A stretch of 64,000 nt of DNA, taken from positions 3,818,001 to 3,882,000 of the forward strand of contig NC_007760.1 in NCBI RefSeq assembly GCF_000013385.1. The letters are read 5' to 3'. Below are positions 1 to 8,841 of the stretch, one piece after another. Positions within the stretch are counted from its first letter, which is position 1. Each line of letters opens with the position of its first letter. The notes beneath the pieces are model-generated. The model was given only the letters and a program-made list of their open reading frames with translations, was not told the origin of the DNA and did no database searches. Position numbers and translations under genes: made by a program. The stretch comes from Anaeromyxobacter dehalogenans 2CP-C. GTDB lineage: Bacteria > Myxococcota > Myxococcia > Myxococcales > Anaeromyxobacteraceae.

Positions 1-745
1 GCCACTGCGCCGCCGCGGCCTCGGGCTCGCCCTGCTTCGCCAGCACCTCGCCGGCGAGGAACGGCAGCTCCGGGTCGGAGGGCGCGAGCTTCTGCGCGCG
101 CAGCAGGATGAGCTGCGCGACGTCCAGGTTGCCGCGCTGCAGGGAGACCCGCGCCATCACCACGTACGCGCCCACCGAGCGCGGGTCGCGCAGCAGCGCC
201 TCGCGGGCCAGCCGCCACGCCTCGTCGAGCTGCCCGGCGTTCCGGTACATGGCCGCGAGCCGCTCGCGCGCGCGGGCGTCCTCGGGGAAGTCGCGCACCA
301 CCGCCGCGTAGATCGACTGCGCGCCGGCCAGGTCGCCCTGCTTCTCGAGCAGCACGCCCAGGTTGACGGCCGCCTGGCGCAGGCCCGGCTTCGCGGCGAG
401 CGCCTTCTGGTACTCGGCGCGCGCCTCGTCCACGCGCCCCTGCGCCTCGAGCGCGACGCCCAGGTTGTGCCGCGCCTCGGCGACCTCGCCCGCGTCGAGG
501 ACCGCGCGCCACTTGCGCTCGAGGACCGCCCAGTCGGTGGGCACCTTGAGCCGGCGCTGGTCCTCCTGGGCCTGGACGGCCTCGGAGTAGAGCCGCTGCG
601 CGCGGGCCGAGAGCGCCTCGGCCGCGTCGGCCGGGAGCCCCGCGGGGCGGGCGCCGGACGCCGGCGCCGGGGAGCTCGCGCGCGAGCCGGCGCAGCCGGC
701 GGCGGCGAGCAGGAGCAGCAGGGAGGCGGTGCGCGCGGTGGTCAC
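1..745 (-). CDS. gltE: GltE-like TPR lipoprotein of the gliding motility complex (3' end outside window)
   Basis: The first 248 residues or so are visible; the C-terminus lies beyond base 1. Translation starts at GTG 745 and overlaps the stop of the upstream gene by 4 bp (GTGA), so the two are translationally coupled. The N-terminus is a lipoprotein signal (Leu-rich stretch ending LLAAAGC), so the mature protein is probably lipid-anchored. Successive TPR units follow (e.g. NLGVALEAQGRVDEARAEYQ, then NLGVLLEKQGDLAGAQSIYA). Its position after the GltC- and GltD-like genes, and its lipoprotein-plus-TPR architecture, match myxobacterial GltE/AglT, a periplasmic scaffold subunit of the Agl-Glt machinery. 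The family name is from recognition and gene order; a generic TPR lipoprotein is the alternative. Confidence 0.7.
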   Translation of the reverse strand, partial: MTTARTASLLLLLAAAGCAGSRASSPAPASGARPAGLPADAAEALSARAQRLYSEAVQAQEDQRRLKVPTDWAVLERKWRAVLDAGEVAEARHNLGVALEAQGRVDEARAEYQKALAAKPGLRQAAVNLGVLLEKQGDLAGAQSIYAAVVRDFPEDARARERLAAMYRNAGQLDEAWRLAREALLRDPRSVGAYVVMARVSLQRGNLDVAQLILLRAQKLAPSDPELPFLAGEVLAKQGEPEAAAAQW

Positions 746-3700
746 GGCAGGAGGTCCTCGTCCTCGTCGCCGCCCTTCTTGCGGCGGGGGAGCTGCGGCT
801 CGACGTCGGCGCGGCCGGAGCGGGCGTCGGCGGGCTCGGCGGCGCCGCGCCCGGAGCGCGGATCGGCGGGCTCCGCGGCGGCGCTGCGCGCGCCCACCGG
901 CTGCAGGCGGAGCGCGGGCAGCGGCGCCTCGGCGGCGCGCGGCGTGCCGGCCGCGGGGCGCGCCTGCACGGGCTGGATCTCGGCCAGGATGCCGTAGCCC
1001 TTCGGCGCCTCGGCGACCGGGGGCGCCGGGACCGGCGGGACGACCTCGGCCGCCGCGGCGCCGGCGGCCTGGTCCGGCTTCGCCTTCGCGAGCTGGGCCG
1101 ACGCGTCGCGGGCGCACGCGTTCACCACGCCGTAGTCGCGCGAGGCGTTCGCGGCGAGCTCGAAGCCCTCCACCGCCTTGCGCTCCAGCGGCTCGGACGC
1201 CTGCGCGAGCTGGGCCCGGTACTCCTCCACGAACGCCTTGTTGCCGCGGATCTCGCGCGGGATGGGCGCGGCGTGCAGGGCGCGGGCGAAGCGCTCGTAG
1301 CCGAGGCCGATCTTGTAGAGCGCGCAGATGGCGGGCCCGGCCTGCTTCAGCTTCACGACCTCGCCGTAGGCGTCCTCGAGCTGCTTCAGCTTGCGCCCCT
1401 TCACCTGCAGCTGCGCCTTCAGGTAGTTCGGCGCCACGTCGAGCGTGATCTTGTCGTACTTCGTGAAGTCGTCCTCGAGCTCGAGGTACATCGCCTGCGC
1501 CACCAGGCCGAGCCCGCGCTCCTTCACCTTGTCCCGGTTCCGCCGCCAGTAGGCGTAGCCCGCCTGGTAGGTGCGCTGCGCGGCCGCGCCGTTGCCGGAC
1601 TTCTCCTGGATGGCGGCGATGCGCTGCTGCGCGTCCATCCAGTCCTCCGGGTCGCGGGCGTACTTCAGCTGGAACTCCTCGAGCTGGCGCAGCTCGCGGC
1701 TGGCCTGGCCCTGCTTGCCGTACAGGTCGGCGAGCGAGCGGAACATGCGCCGCGCGTCGGGCCCGTTCGGCCAGGTGTCGAGGTAGGCGCGGGTGGCGGC
1801 CTCGGCCTTCGCCCACTCGCGAAGGCCGGCGCGGAACACCGCCGCGTTCACGATGGCGTCGTTCGCCTTCTTCTCCTCGTACACCGCGGGCGGCCCGGCC
1901 GGCGCCTCGGCCACGGCGGCGGCGGCCTTGCCGCGCGCCTTGCCCTTGCCCTTCGCGGCGGGCGGCGGCTCGCGCCGGCTGGCGGCGCGCCAGGCGTGGA
2001 AGTAGCGCTCGTAGTGGTCGGCGGCGCGCCCGAAGTCCGCCACCGCCTCGTAGGCCTCGGCGTTGTCGTAGAGCGACTTCGGCGCGAGCTGGTGGGTCGG
2101 GTAGCGCTGCAGGAACTGCTCGCGGATCTCCATCGCGCGGTCGAGCCGGTGCGCGCGGACGTAGTCCACCGACGCGTTGTAGTACGCGGTGGGGGCGAGG
2201 CGGGAGGCCGGCCAGTCGCGCGCGAACGCGAGGTACTGCTCGGCCGCGCCCACGAAGTCCTGGGCCTTCTCCTTCTCCTCGATCACCTTGAACGCGCTCT
2301 GCTCGATGACGCGGGAGAGGTCGTCCTTGAGCTGCGGGTGCGCGGCGATGAGCGCGCGGTTGTCGTAGAACCGCTTCGCCCAGCCGTTCACGTTGCGCCA
2401 GTCGCCGAGCAGGTTGTACGCGTCCAGCACCAGGTTGGCGGAGTAGCCGGCCAGCTCGTGCTGCGGGTGGTCGAGCGCGATGCGCGTGAACAGGTCGCTC
2501 GCCTCGCCGAACGCGTTGTGGCGGTAGTGCAGGTTCGCGAGCTTGTAGGCGATCTCCACCCACTTCTCGCCCCTGGGCTGGTGCTCGAGGTACCGCTGGC
2601 AGGCCTCGGCCAGCTTCTGCCGCTGCGGCGCCATCGGGAGCTTCTTCTTCGGGTCCGACGGCTGGCGCTTCTCGGTCTCGTCGAGCTTCTTCGCCACCAG
2701 GTCGTACGCGAACACCGCGTTCTCGAGCGCGTCCTTGAAGAACTTGCCCGGCTTCGGCGCCGGCTGCCCGGCCTGCGGCTTCGCCTTGAGCGCCTGGATG
2801 TCCTGGAGCGCCACGCGCTCGTACTCCGCGCCGGCGGCCTCGAACTCGGCCAGCGCGTAGAGCAGCTCGGCGTGGAAGAACCGCATCTCGTAGGCGGGCG
2901 GCTCGCCGGGGAAGACGTCGAGGTAGTCCTTGTAGACTGCGGCGGCGAAGCCGGCGACCGGGTCGTCGCGCGTCTTCTTCCACTCGTTGTGGTACTGCAC
3001 CGCGAGGATGCGCAGGGTGGACTCGGCGTCGCGCCGCGCCTCCTTCAGCACCTTCTCGTTCTTCGGGTCCTTGCCCTCCGCCGACGCCTCGATGTCGCGC
3101 AGCATCCGCACGAACACGTGCGCCTGGGCCACCGCCGCGTCCTTGCGGCCCATCCGGCCGGCGCTGGTGACGATGCGCGACTGGAAGAACGGCGCCTCGA
3201 CCGAGAGCGGCTTCTCCTGGATCATGCGGTGGTAGACCAGCACCGCGTCGCGATCCTTGCCCTCGTCGAAGTACAGGCCGGCCAGGGACTTCAGCATGTC
3301 CCACCAGCCGGTCTGGCCGCCGACGCGGCGGAAGTCGTCCCACGCGCCCTCGGCCGAGCCGACGTGGCTGTAGGTGCGGACGTAGTCCTTCCGCGCCTCC
3401 TTCACCAGCGCGAGCTTGCGGTCGGCGGGCACCGTGCTGGTGGGCATCTCCCCGAAGAAGATCACCCCGCGGAACAGCTCCAGCGCCTCGCTCCAGTTGC
3501 CGAGGTTGTAGTGGACCCAGCCCTGCTTGTAGAGCGCGTAGCCGTAGACCGAGCTCTCCTGGTACTCGGCGGCCTTGCGGTAGGACTCCAGCGCCTTGCG
3601 CAGGTTGCCGTTGCGGTCGTTCTTGTTGGCCCGGTCGAAGTAGTACTCGCCGAACGCCATCCACGCGTCGGGCACGTAGCGCGAGCTCGGGAACTTCTGG

Positions 3701-4323
3701 ATGAGCGCGCGGTACGCCTTCAGCGCGTCGGGGTCGTTGCGGTCGCGGCGGGAGAGGTTCTCGCCGAGGAAGTAGAGGACCTCGTCGAGGCGCGGGTAGC
3801 TCGGGTACCGCGAGATGATGGCCTTGTAGAGCGCCACCGCCTGCTCCTGCAGGCGCCGCGACTGCTGGTCGAGCCCCTTCTTCTCCTCCTGGAGCCGGCC
3901 CACCTCGGCCGGGTTGGAGGTGCCGATCTCGATGATGCGGTCGTCGCGGCGGTTCGCCTCGAAGAAGAAGTACTGCGACTCCTCCCAGAGCAGCTCGGCC
4001 AGCCGGAAGTACCACTGCGGCGTCTCGGTGGCCGACCCGCCGCCGAGCTGGATGAGCTGCTGGAGGCTGGCGATCTCCTCGCGGCGCTTGGCCGAGATGT
4101 CCACCTCGACCTTCTTGCGGAAGGTCTCGAAGTCCAGCTTCGGGCCGCCCGGCTCGGCCGCCTTCTTGGCGGCCTGCAGGCTCCCACCCAGCGACGCGTC
4201 GGGCGCGACCTGGCGCTTCTGGCCGAGGTCCGCCTCCTTGGGCTGCGGCCGCGGATCCGCGGCGCGCGCGGGACCGGCCGCGAGCGCCACCACCACGGCG
4301 CCGAGGGCGAGAGCACGGGTCAT
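742..4323 (-). CDS. gltD: GltD/AgmU-like large periplasmic TPR protein
   Basis: A 1193-residue protein with a cleavable signal peptide (ALALGAVVVALAAGPARAAD) and TPR-like helical repeats along most of its length. Repeats recur from about residue 110 to 1000 (YRALIQKFPSSRYVPDAWMA, EQFLQRYPTHQLAPKSLYDN). A Lys/Ala/Pro-rich low-complexity spacer lies near residue 790 and a Pro/Ala-rich charged tail ends in DEDEDLLP. Length, export signal and neighbours fit AgmU/GltD, a periplasmic component of the myxobacterial gliding apparatus. It starts 24 bp after the GltC-like gene and its stop overlaps the next start. I know of no enzymatic motif here; a scaffold role is inferred. Confidence 0.72.
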   Translation of the reverse strand: MTRALALGAVVVALAAGPARAADPRPQPKEADLGQKRQVAPDASLGGSLQAAKKAAEPGGPKLDFETFRKKVEVDISAKRREEIASLQQLIQLGGGSATETPQWYFRLAELLWEESQYFFFEANRRDDRIIEIGTSNPAEVGRLQEEKKGLDQQSRRLQEQAVALYKAIISRYPSYPRLDEVLYFLGENLSRRDRNDPDALKAYRALIQKFPSSRYVPDAWMAFGEYYFDRANKNDRNGNLRKALESYRKAAEYQESSVYGYALYKQGWVHYNLGNWSEALELFRGVIFFGEMPTSTVPADRKLALVKEARKDYVRTYSHVGSAEGAWDDFRRVGGQTGWWDMLKSLAGLYFDEGKDRDAVLVYHRMIQEKPLSVEAPFFQSRIVTSAGRMGRKDAAVAQAHVFVRMLRDIEASAEGKDPKNEKVLKEARRDAESTLRILAVQYHNEWKKTRDDPVAGFAAAVYKDYLDVFPGEPPAYEMRFFHAELLYALAEFEAAGAEYERVALQDIQALKAKPQAGQPAPKPGKFFKDALENAVFAYDLVAKKLDETEKRQPSDPKKKLPMAPQRQKLAEACQRYLEHQPRGEKWVEIAYKLANLHYRHNAFGEASDLFTRIALDHPQHELAGYSANLVLDAYNLLGDWRNVNGWAKRFYDNRALIAAHPQLKDDLSRVIEQSAFKVIEEKEKAQDFVGAAEQYLAFARDWPASRLAPTAYYNASVDYVRAHRLDRAMEIREQFLQRYPTHQLAPKSLYDNAEAYEAVADFGRAADHYERYFHAWRAASRREPPPAAKGKGKARGKAAAAVAEAPAGPPAVYEEKKANDAIVNAAVFRAGLREWAKAEAATRAYLDTWPNGPDARRMFRSLADLYGKQGQASRELRQLEEFQLKYARDPEDWMDAQQRIAAIQEKSGNGAAAQRTYQAGYAYWRRNRDKVKERGLGLVAQAMYLELEDDFTKYDKITLDVAPNYLKAQLQVKGRKLKQLEDAYGEVVKLKQAGPAICALYKIGLGYERFARALHAAPIPREIRGNKAFVEEYRAQLAQASEPLERKAVEGFELAANASRDYGVVNACARDASAQLAKAKPDQAAGAAAAEVVPPVPAPPVAEAPKGYGILAEIQPVQARPAAGTPRAAEAPLPALRLQPVGARSAAAEPADPRSGRGAAEPADARSGRADVEPQLPRRKKGGDEDEDLLP

Positions 4324-4347
4324 GCTTCGGTCTCTCCTGGTGAAGCC

Positions 4348-6090
4348 CTACTTCGAGGCGGTGCCGGGCCGCGAGAGGCGGTCCTTGCAGCCGCGGGTGA
4401 GCGTGTACGAGTACGTGCCGAGCTCGTCGCGCCAGAACTCGCCCTCGTACGGCCAGTACAGGTGCTCGTCGGACACGGCCGAGGAGTACTTCAGGTCCTT
4501 CACCACCTCGACCTGGCTGCCGCGCGCCAGCGAGCCCTCCAGCGCCTCGCGCTCCTTGCGCGAGACCTCGATCTTGATGCGGAGCGCCTGGGCCAGCAGC
4601 GAGCGGAGCTGGTCGCGCTCCCACTCGAGCTTGGCGCGGGTGCGGGCCCCGGCCTCCTCGACCAGCGTGACCTTCTCGGCCCGGAGCTGCTCGCCCAGCC
4701 GCTTGGCCAGCGCCGACTGGCGGAACTCGGAGCGCCGCCCGCCGATGCCGCGGTCCATCTCGTCCTCGACCTCCGCGACGCTCTGGGCGAGCTGGCGGAC
4801 GTTCTGGTCGGTGAACGCGAGCTTCATGATGCGGCGCGGGAGCGCGCCGCCGCGCGCGCCGGTGTCGAGCAGGTCGTAGTAGGCCGCGGGCGGCCGCTGC
4901 GCGCCGGTGGTCTTCACGAGCTCGTCGTAGACCGGCTGGTACAGCCCGGCGAACGTCTCGAGCACGCGCCGCGCCTCGGGGTAGCGGCAGTTCTCGTAGT
5001 AGACGATGGACTTCAGGACGTAGGACTCCGGGAAGTACTCGTCCTTGAAGTACGGCGACTGCAGCGTGAGCAGGTTGCCGAGCGTCTTCTCGTAGTCGCC
5101 GATGCGGTAGTGGGCGTACGACGCCTCCCACAGCCCCTCGAGCCAGCTCTCGCCGCCCCACGGCATCTTCCCGTAGTAGAAGATGGCGTAGCGGTTCTGC
5201 CGGTTCTGGTAGTGGATGCGCGCGAGCTGCAGGAACGCGAGCTCGCGGAGCTGCGGGTCGGCCGCCCGCCCGCGCTTCGGGTTGGTCAGGCGGACCACCT
5301 GCTTGAACTGCTCGGACGCGCCGACGTCGTCGCCGGAGGCGTAGAGCACCAGGCCGTCCACGAACCGCGCCTTCGCGTACACGTCGCCCTGCTCGCTCGG
5401 CGGGGCGTCGCCCTTCGGCGCCGCGGCGCCGGCCTGCTCGCGCACCAGCGACACCAGCCGGCGCGCCTCGCCCCAGGCGCCCCGCGCCTCGTCGGCGCGC
5501 CCGGCGTCGGCGAGCGCGCGGCCGCGCTCGAACTCGTACTTGGCGAGCAGGAAGTGGAAGCGGTCCTCGAAGCCGGGCGGGAACGCGTCGCGGGCGTGCT
5601 TCGCCACGCGGGAGAGCAGCGGCTGCTCGTTCTTGAGCTTGTTGCCCGCGTAGAACAGCCACTCCATGGAGGAGCCGTAGAAGCGCGAGCCGCTCGGCCC
5701 CTTCGCCAGGATCTCGTCGAAGGTGGCGAGCGCCGAGTGGAGCAGGCCCATGCGCGCGAGCGCCTTGCCGAGCTGGTACCGCGCCTCGTCGTGGGCGGCG
5801 GCCAGGGCCGGCTCGCGCAGGATCTGGTCGAACGCGAGGGCCGCCGTCTCGGTGGCCTTCTCGTCGAGGAGCCGCTTGGCGGCGTCGAGCCGCGCCTTCG
5901 CCTCGGCGGCGGGCGCGGTCTTGCCGAGCTCGAGCGCGGGGAGCGAGAGCGACTCGTCTCGCTTCTGCGTCGCGTTGGGCGCCGGCTTCTTGTCCGGCGC
6001 GGTGAGATCGATGCCGAGCTGCGCCTCGGCCGCGGGAGCGGCGGCGAGGGCGGCGACGGCGAGGAGGATCTTGGAGGTGGCGCGCGCCAT
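4348..6090 (-). CDS. gltC: GltC-like periplasmic TPR protein
   Basis: A 580-residue exported protein with a signal peptide (LLAVAALAAAPAAEAQ) followed by a Lys/Ala-rich linker and TPR-type helices from about residue 60 (LDAAKRLLDEKATETAALAF, YQLGKALARMGLLHSALATF). The C-terminal third (about residues 400-500) is charged and probably coiled-coil. The gene sits 6 bp after the two beta-barrel genes and 24 bp before the large TPR gene. That order (two outer-membrane barrels, then a TPR protein) matches gltB-gltA-gltC of Myxococcus, where GltC is an outer-membrane-associated periplasmic partner. Assignment rests on context and architecture. Confidence 0.65.
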   Translation of the reverse strand: MARATSKILLAVAALAAAPAAEAQLGIDLTAPDKKPAPNATQKRDESLSLPALELGKTAPAAEAKARLDAAKRLLDEKATETAALAFDQILREPALAAAHDEARYQLGKALARMGLLHSALATFDEILAKGPSGSRFYGSSMEWLFYAGNKLKNEQPLLSRVAKHARDAFPPGFEDRFHFLLAKYEFERGRALADAGRADEARGAWGEARRLVSLVREQAGAAAPKGDAPPSEQGDVYAKARFVDGLVLYASGDDVGASEQFKQVVRLTNPKRGRAADPQLRELAFLQLARIHYQNRQNRYAIFYYGKMPWGGESWLEGLWEASYAHYRIGDYEKTLGNLLTLQSPYFKDEYFPESYVLKSIVYYENCRYPEARRVLETFAGLYQPVYDELVKTTGAQRPPAAYYDLLDTGARGGALPRRIMKLAFTDQNVRQLAQSVAEVEDEMDRGIGGRRSEFRQSALAKRLGEQLRAEKVTLVEEAGARTRAKLEWERDQLRSLLAQALRIKIEVSRKEREALEGSLARGSQVEVVKDLKYSSAVSDEHLYWPYEGEFWRDELGTYSYTLTRGCKDRLSRPGTASK

Positions 6091-6096
6091 GGTGGC

Positions 6097-6882
6097 CTAG
6101 TGCCCCGCCCGGTTGTGGAACGGGAAGAAGAACGACAGCCCGATCTCGGTGAACAGCTGGTTCTGGATGTCGTCCCGGGCAGCGCCGCCCTCCTGCCAGT
6201 TGGGCACCGGGACCGAGTAGATGTAGTCCTTGAACTCCAGCCGGGCGGCGATCCACTCGGCGAAGAACACGCGGAAGCCGAGCCCCACGTGGCCGCCGAA
6301 GGTGCTCTTCGTGCCGGGCTTGCCGCCCGAGACCGCGAGCGCCTCCGCCTGCGTGGCCGACAGCACCTCCTCGTAGGAGATCCAGTCGGCACCGGCGATC
6401 ACCGAGAGGTCGAAGTGCGCGACGCGCTCCGCGAACACGTTGAGCTTGCCGTAGACCGGCGACCAGCCCACCTCCAGGCCCGTGACCATCTTGAGGTTCC
6501 CGGGGACCTGGTAGAGCTGCGCGTCGGCGGCGTCCTGGCAGCCGCCGTTGGAGGGGCACACCACCGCGGACCCGGTCCGGGTGGAGCTGCCCGCCGCCAC
6601 GGCCGCGCCCACGTAGAGCCACTCCGCCGGGTGATAGCCGAGCTTCAGGCCGCCCCAGCGCTTCGCGTAGAACGCGTCGTTGAGCGAGAGGTTGCCGGTG
6701 AGGGAGAGCTCGAGGCGTCCGGCCTTCTGGAAGAGCGCGCCGGACACCGGCGGGATCTTGCCGGCGAAGGCGTCGGACTTGCTCTGCGCCCGCGCCGCGA
6801 GCGGCGCCAGCAGGAGCGCCAGCGCGAGCGCGGCGAGCGCCCGTGCGGCGAGGGATCGGATCGTCAGGCCGTCGGTCGTCAT
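6097..6882 (-). CDS. gltA: Outer-membrane beta-barrel motility protein, GltA-like
   Basis: A 261-residue exported protein. The ATG at 6882 overlaps the upstream stop (ATGA), and a signal peptide follows (ALALALLLAPLAARAQ). The mature part has alternating hydrophobic/polar strands and ends in an aromatic-rich strand (FTEIGLSFFFPFHNRAGH), as outer-membrane barrels do. It is clearly a paralogue of the gene just upstream: both carry W-S-P-x-Y-G-K, H-F-D-L and a terminal GLSFFF/GFSFFF strand. In Myxococcus the pair GltA/GltB are outer-membrane barrels of the gliding complex; which paralogue is A and which B is assigned only by order here. Confidence 0.6.
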   Translation of the reverse strand: MTTDGLTIRSLAARALAALALALLLAPLAARAQSKSDAFAGKIPPVSGALFQKAGRLELSLTGNLSLNDAFYAKRWGGLKLGYHPAEWLYVGAAVAAGSSTRTGSAVVCPSNGGCQDAADAQLYQVPGNLKMVTGLEVGWSPVYGKLNVFAERVAHFDLSVIAGADWISYEEVLSATQAEALAVSGGKPGTKSTFGGHVGLGFRVFFAEWIAARLEFKDYIYSVPVPNWQEGGAARDDIQNQLFTEIGLSFFFPFHNRAGH

Positions 6883-7733
6883 GGGTGGACGTACTCGAAC
6901 GTCGTCGGGAAGAAGAACGAGAAGCCCACGTTCGCGGTGAACACCTTCTGCAGCGTGCTCGGGACCGAGGCGACGGGCTGGTCGGGGTAGAGCGTCGCGA
7001 GCAGGCCGAGCTCGAACGCCATCCACTCCCGCGGGTAGAAGCGGACGCCGCCGCCGAGGTCGGTGGCCAGGTGCGGCCCCTCGTTGCGCGGCGCGACGCT
7101 GGTCGCGGTCCACACCGCGCCGAACCCGGCGGTGAGGAACAGGTCGAAGTGGATGATGCTCTGGTTGAGGAAGGCCGCCTTGCCGTAGATCGGCGACCAC
7201 ACCCCGGCCAGCATCGCCTGCCCGTACAGATCGGAGGTGAGGAGCTGGCTCTGGAAGGCGAGCTTGCCCTCGCGCACGTTGTCGGTGCGCAGCGAGGTGC
7301 CGCAGCCCCAGTCCTCGCGGTAGCAGGCGCCGCGCACCGCGATGGCGAAGGAGTCGTGCACGCTGTACGCGAGCCGCAGGCCGACGCCGAGCTTCTGGTA
7401 GAACGCGTCGTTCACCGTGGCCGAGAACATCGGCGCGATCTCGAAGCGCCCGCGCTTCATGAACCCCTTGCGCTGGACGGCCTTCACCTTGTCGCCGAGC
7501 GCCACGTCCTTCTCGGAGAAGGGCAGCACCGGCGCCGGCTCGGCCTTCGCCGCGCCCTGCGAGGGCGGTGGCGTGGCCGGCTTGGGCGGCGGAAGGTCAT
7601 CCGTGCGCACCGGGTCCGCGTCCTTCGCGGGCGGAGGTGGCTGGCTCAGATCGAGCCCAGGAAGGTCCTGGGCGGCCCCGGACAGCGGGACCGCCACGAC
7701 GAGCAACCAGGCATATGCGAGATGTTTTCTCAT
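6879..7733 (-). CDS. gltB: Outer-membrane beta-barrel motility protein, GltB-like
   Basis: First gene of the motility operon, 284 residues. I place the start at ATG 7733 because a clean signal peptide follows (AYAWLLVVAVPLSGAAQ); an upstream TTG at 7775 would add 14 unneeded residues. A Pro/Asp-rich linker (about residues 30-75) leads into a beta-barrel-like region containing VWSPIYGKAAF and IIHFDLFLTAGFGA, ending GFSFFFPTTF. Two Cys residues in the barrel (ACYREDWGCG) could form a disulfide. It is a paralogue of the following gene and overlaps it by 4 bp. The divergent cglC-like gene lies 165 bp away, so the shared spacer should hold both promoters. Confidence 0.6.
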   Translation of the reverse strand: MRKHLAYAWLLVVAVPLSGAAQDLPGLDLSQPPPPAKDADPVRTDDLPPPKPATPPPSQGAAKAEPAPVLPFSEKDVALGDKVKAVQRKGFMKRGRFEIAPMFSATVNDAFYQKLGVGLRLAYSVHDSFAIAVRGACYREDWGCGTSLRTDNVREGKLAFQSQLLTSDLYGQAMLAGVWSPIYGKAAFLNQSIIHFDLFLTAGFGAVWTATSVAPRNEGPHLATDLGGGVRFYPREWMAFELGLLATLYPDQPVASVPSTLQKVFTANVGFSFFFPTTFEYVHP

Positions 7734-7858
7734 TCGATGGCGTCCCACGTACACGGGGCATCCTAGCCAAAGCAAATGGGAGGAGCAACGGAGCGTACCG
7801 CGCAGAAATGCGTGATTCTGTGCGCCTGTAGGCGCTTGTAGCGGGTCGAGAGCCTTCC

Positions 7859-7887
7859 TTGTCGAGCCGCGAGGTGCGTGCTAACGA
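7859..7887 (+). promoter_or_regulatory. Candidate sigma70-type promoter for the cglC-like gene
   Basis: TTGTCG at 7859-7864 and TAACGA at 7882-7887 are separated by 17 bp. The -10 ends only 11 bp before ATG 7899, so the transcript would have a leader of a few bases at most. The hexamers deviate from consensus. Confidence 0.35.
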
Positions 7888-7898
7888 TTCCCACAATC

Positions 7899-8318
7899 AT
7901 GCGTCCCCAGGTCATCCGATTGATCGCCGCGCTCGCCTCCGTCGCCGCGCTCAGCGCCTGCCAGAACCCGAACGTCGGAGAGCGCTGCAAGCTCTCGTGG
8001 GGGAGCGGCGACCCGCCCAGCCCGCAGACCGCGTCCGGCGACTACTTCGAGTCCGGCAACATCGGCTGCGAGGATCTCATCTGCATCGTCTCGCCGGCCC
8101 CCGCGGGCTCCAAGTACGGCGGCTGCTCCGGCGACTCGTGCGGATACTGCTCGAAGCCGTGCGTCTCCGACCAGGACTGCTACAAGTCCGAGACCGGCCT
8201 GGTCTGCGACCAGGTGGTGCTCGACCCGGCGTTCCTGGCCAGCCTCGACGAGACGACCCGCCAGCGCTACCTGGGCGAGACGCAGTACTCGTCCTACTGC
8301 GTCGTCCCGCGGCAGTGA
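7899..8318 (+). CDS. cglC: Cys-rich lipoprotein, CglC-like
   Basis: A 139-residue protein with a lipoprotein signal peptide (LIAALASVAALSAC). The mature part is unusually Cys-rich, with clusters GCEDLICIV, GDSCGYCSKPC and SDQDCYKSETGLVC, implying several disulfides in the envelope. The start is ATG 7899 rather than GTG 7878, because the signal peptide begins there. It is divergent from the gltBACDE-like operon, and in Myxococcus the lipoprotein CglC works with the Glt outer-membrane complex; the name is given on size, cysteine content and context. The stop overlaps the next gene's GTG by 4 bp. Alternative: an unrelated Cys-rich lipoprotein. Confidence 0.55.
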   Translation: MRPQVIRLIAALASVAALSACQNPNVGERCKLSWGSGDPPSPQTASGDYFESGNIGCEDLICIVSPAPAGSKYGGCSGDSCGYCSKPCVSDQDCYKSETGLVCDQVVLDPAFLASLDETTRQRYLGETQYSSYCVVPRQ

Positions 8319-8773
8319 GCGGCGCGCGCGCCGTGGCCCTGCTCGCCGCCGCGCTGGCGTGTGCCTCTCCCAAGGCACCCGAGCCGGCGCGCCCCGCCGC
8401 GCGCGTCATCGTCGAGACCGCGGCGGGCGCGAGCCACGCGGTGCGGGTCGAGGTCGCGCGCGACGAGGCCTCACGCACGCGCGGCCTCATGGAGCGCTCG
8501 TCGCTCGCCGCGGACGCCGGGATGCTGTTCGTGTTCGACGAGAGCGACGTCCACACGTTCTGGATGCGCAACACGCTCATCCCCCTCGACATGATCTTCG
8601 TGGACGACGCCGGCCGCGTGGTCGGCGTGGTGGAGCGGGCCGAGCCGCTCACCCTGTCGCCGCGCGACGTGGGCGTGCCGAGCCGCTACGTGCTCGAGGT
8701 GAACGGCGGCTGGGCCGCGGCGCACGGCGTGAAGGCCGGCGACCGCGTGCGCTTCGAGAACGTGCTGTACTGA
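8315..8773 (+). CDS. DUF192 family lipoprotein
   Basis: 152 residues, starting at GTG 8315 inside the stop of the cglC-like gene (GTGA), so translation is coupled. A short hydrophobic N-terminus ends in a Cys (ALLAAALAC), a likely lipobox. The rest is a DUF192 domain: RGLMERSSLAADAGMLFVFD, then the hallmark TFWMRNTLIPLDMIFVD and the terminal GDRVRFEN. The DUF192 family has no settled biochemical function and is usually a small exported beta-rich domain. Coupling to the CglC-like lipoprotein is the only functional hint. Confidence 0.8.
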   Translation: MSGARAVALLAAALACASPKAPEPARPAARVIVETAAGASHAVRVEVARDEASRTRGLMERSSLAADAGMLFVFDESDVHTFWMRNTLIPLDMIFVDDAGRVVGVVERAEPLTLSPRDVGVPSRYVLEVNGGWAAAHGVKAGDRVRFENVLY

Positions 8774-8806
8774 GGCCCGGCTCGGTCGAGCGCCCCCCGC
8801 CGAGCT

Positions 8807-8839
8807 CCGCTCGTCGTGAGCCTGTCGAGCCACGAGCGG
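8807..8839. repeat. 33-bp hairpin repeat, copy 1
   Basis: Intergenic copy of a dispersed element: arms CCGCTCGT and ACGAGCGG pair over 8 bp, and the central core reads GAGCCTGTCGA. Other copies are at 12653-12685 and 36955-36987. It lies between convergent genes and could help end transcription, but no T-run follows. Confidence 0.75.
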
Positions 8840-8841
8840 CG

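Noticed and set aside
1273-6990. A 1905-codon open frame antisense to the motility genes, and similar giant frames (e.g. 18536-25027)
   Set aside because: They mirror genes with clear signal peptides and family motifs. In DNA with GC-rich third positions, antisense and shifted frames rarely meet stops; their translations are Arg/Leu/Ala-rich low complexity.
7734-7775. Earlier TTG start (7775) for the GltB-like gene
   Set aside because: It would place 14 residues before a well-formed signal peptide that starts at ATG 7733.
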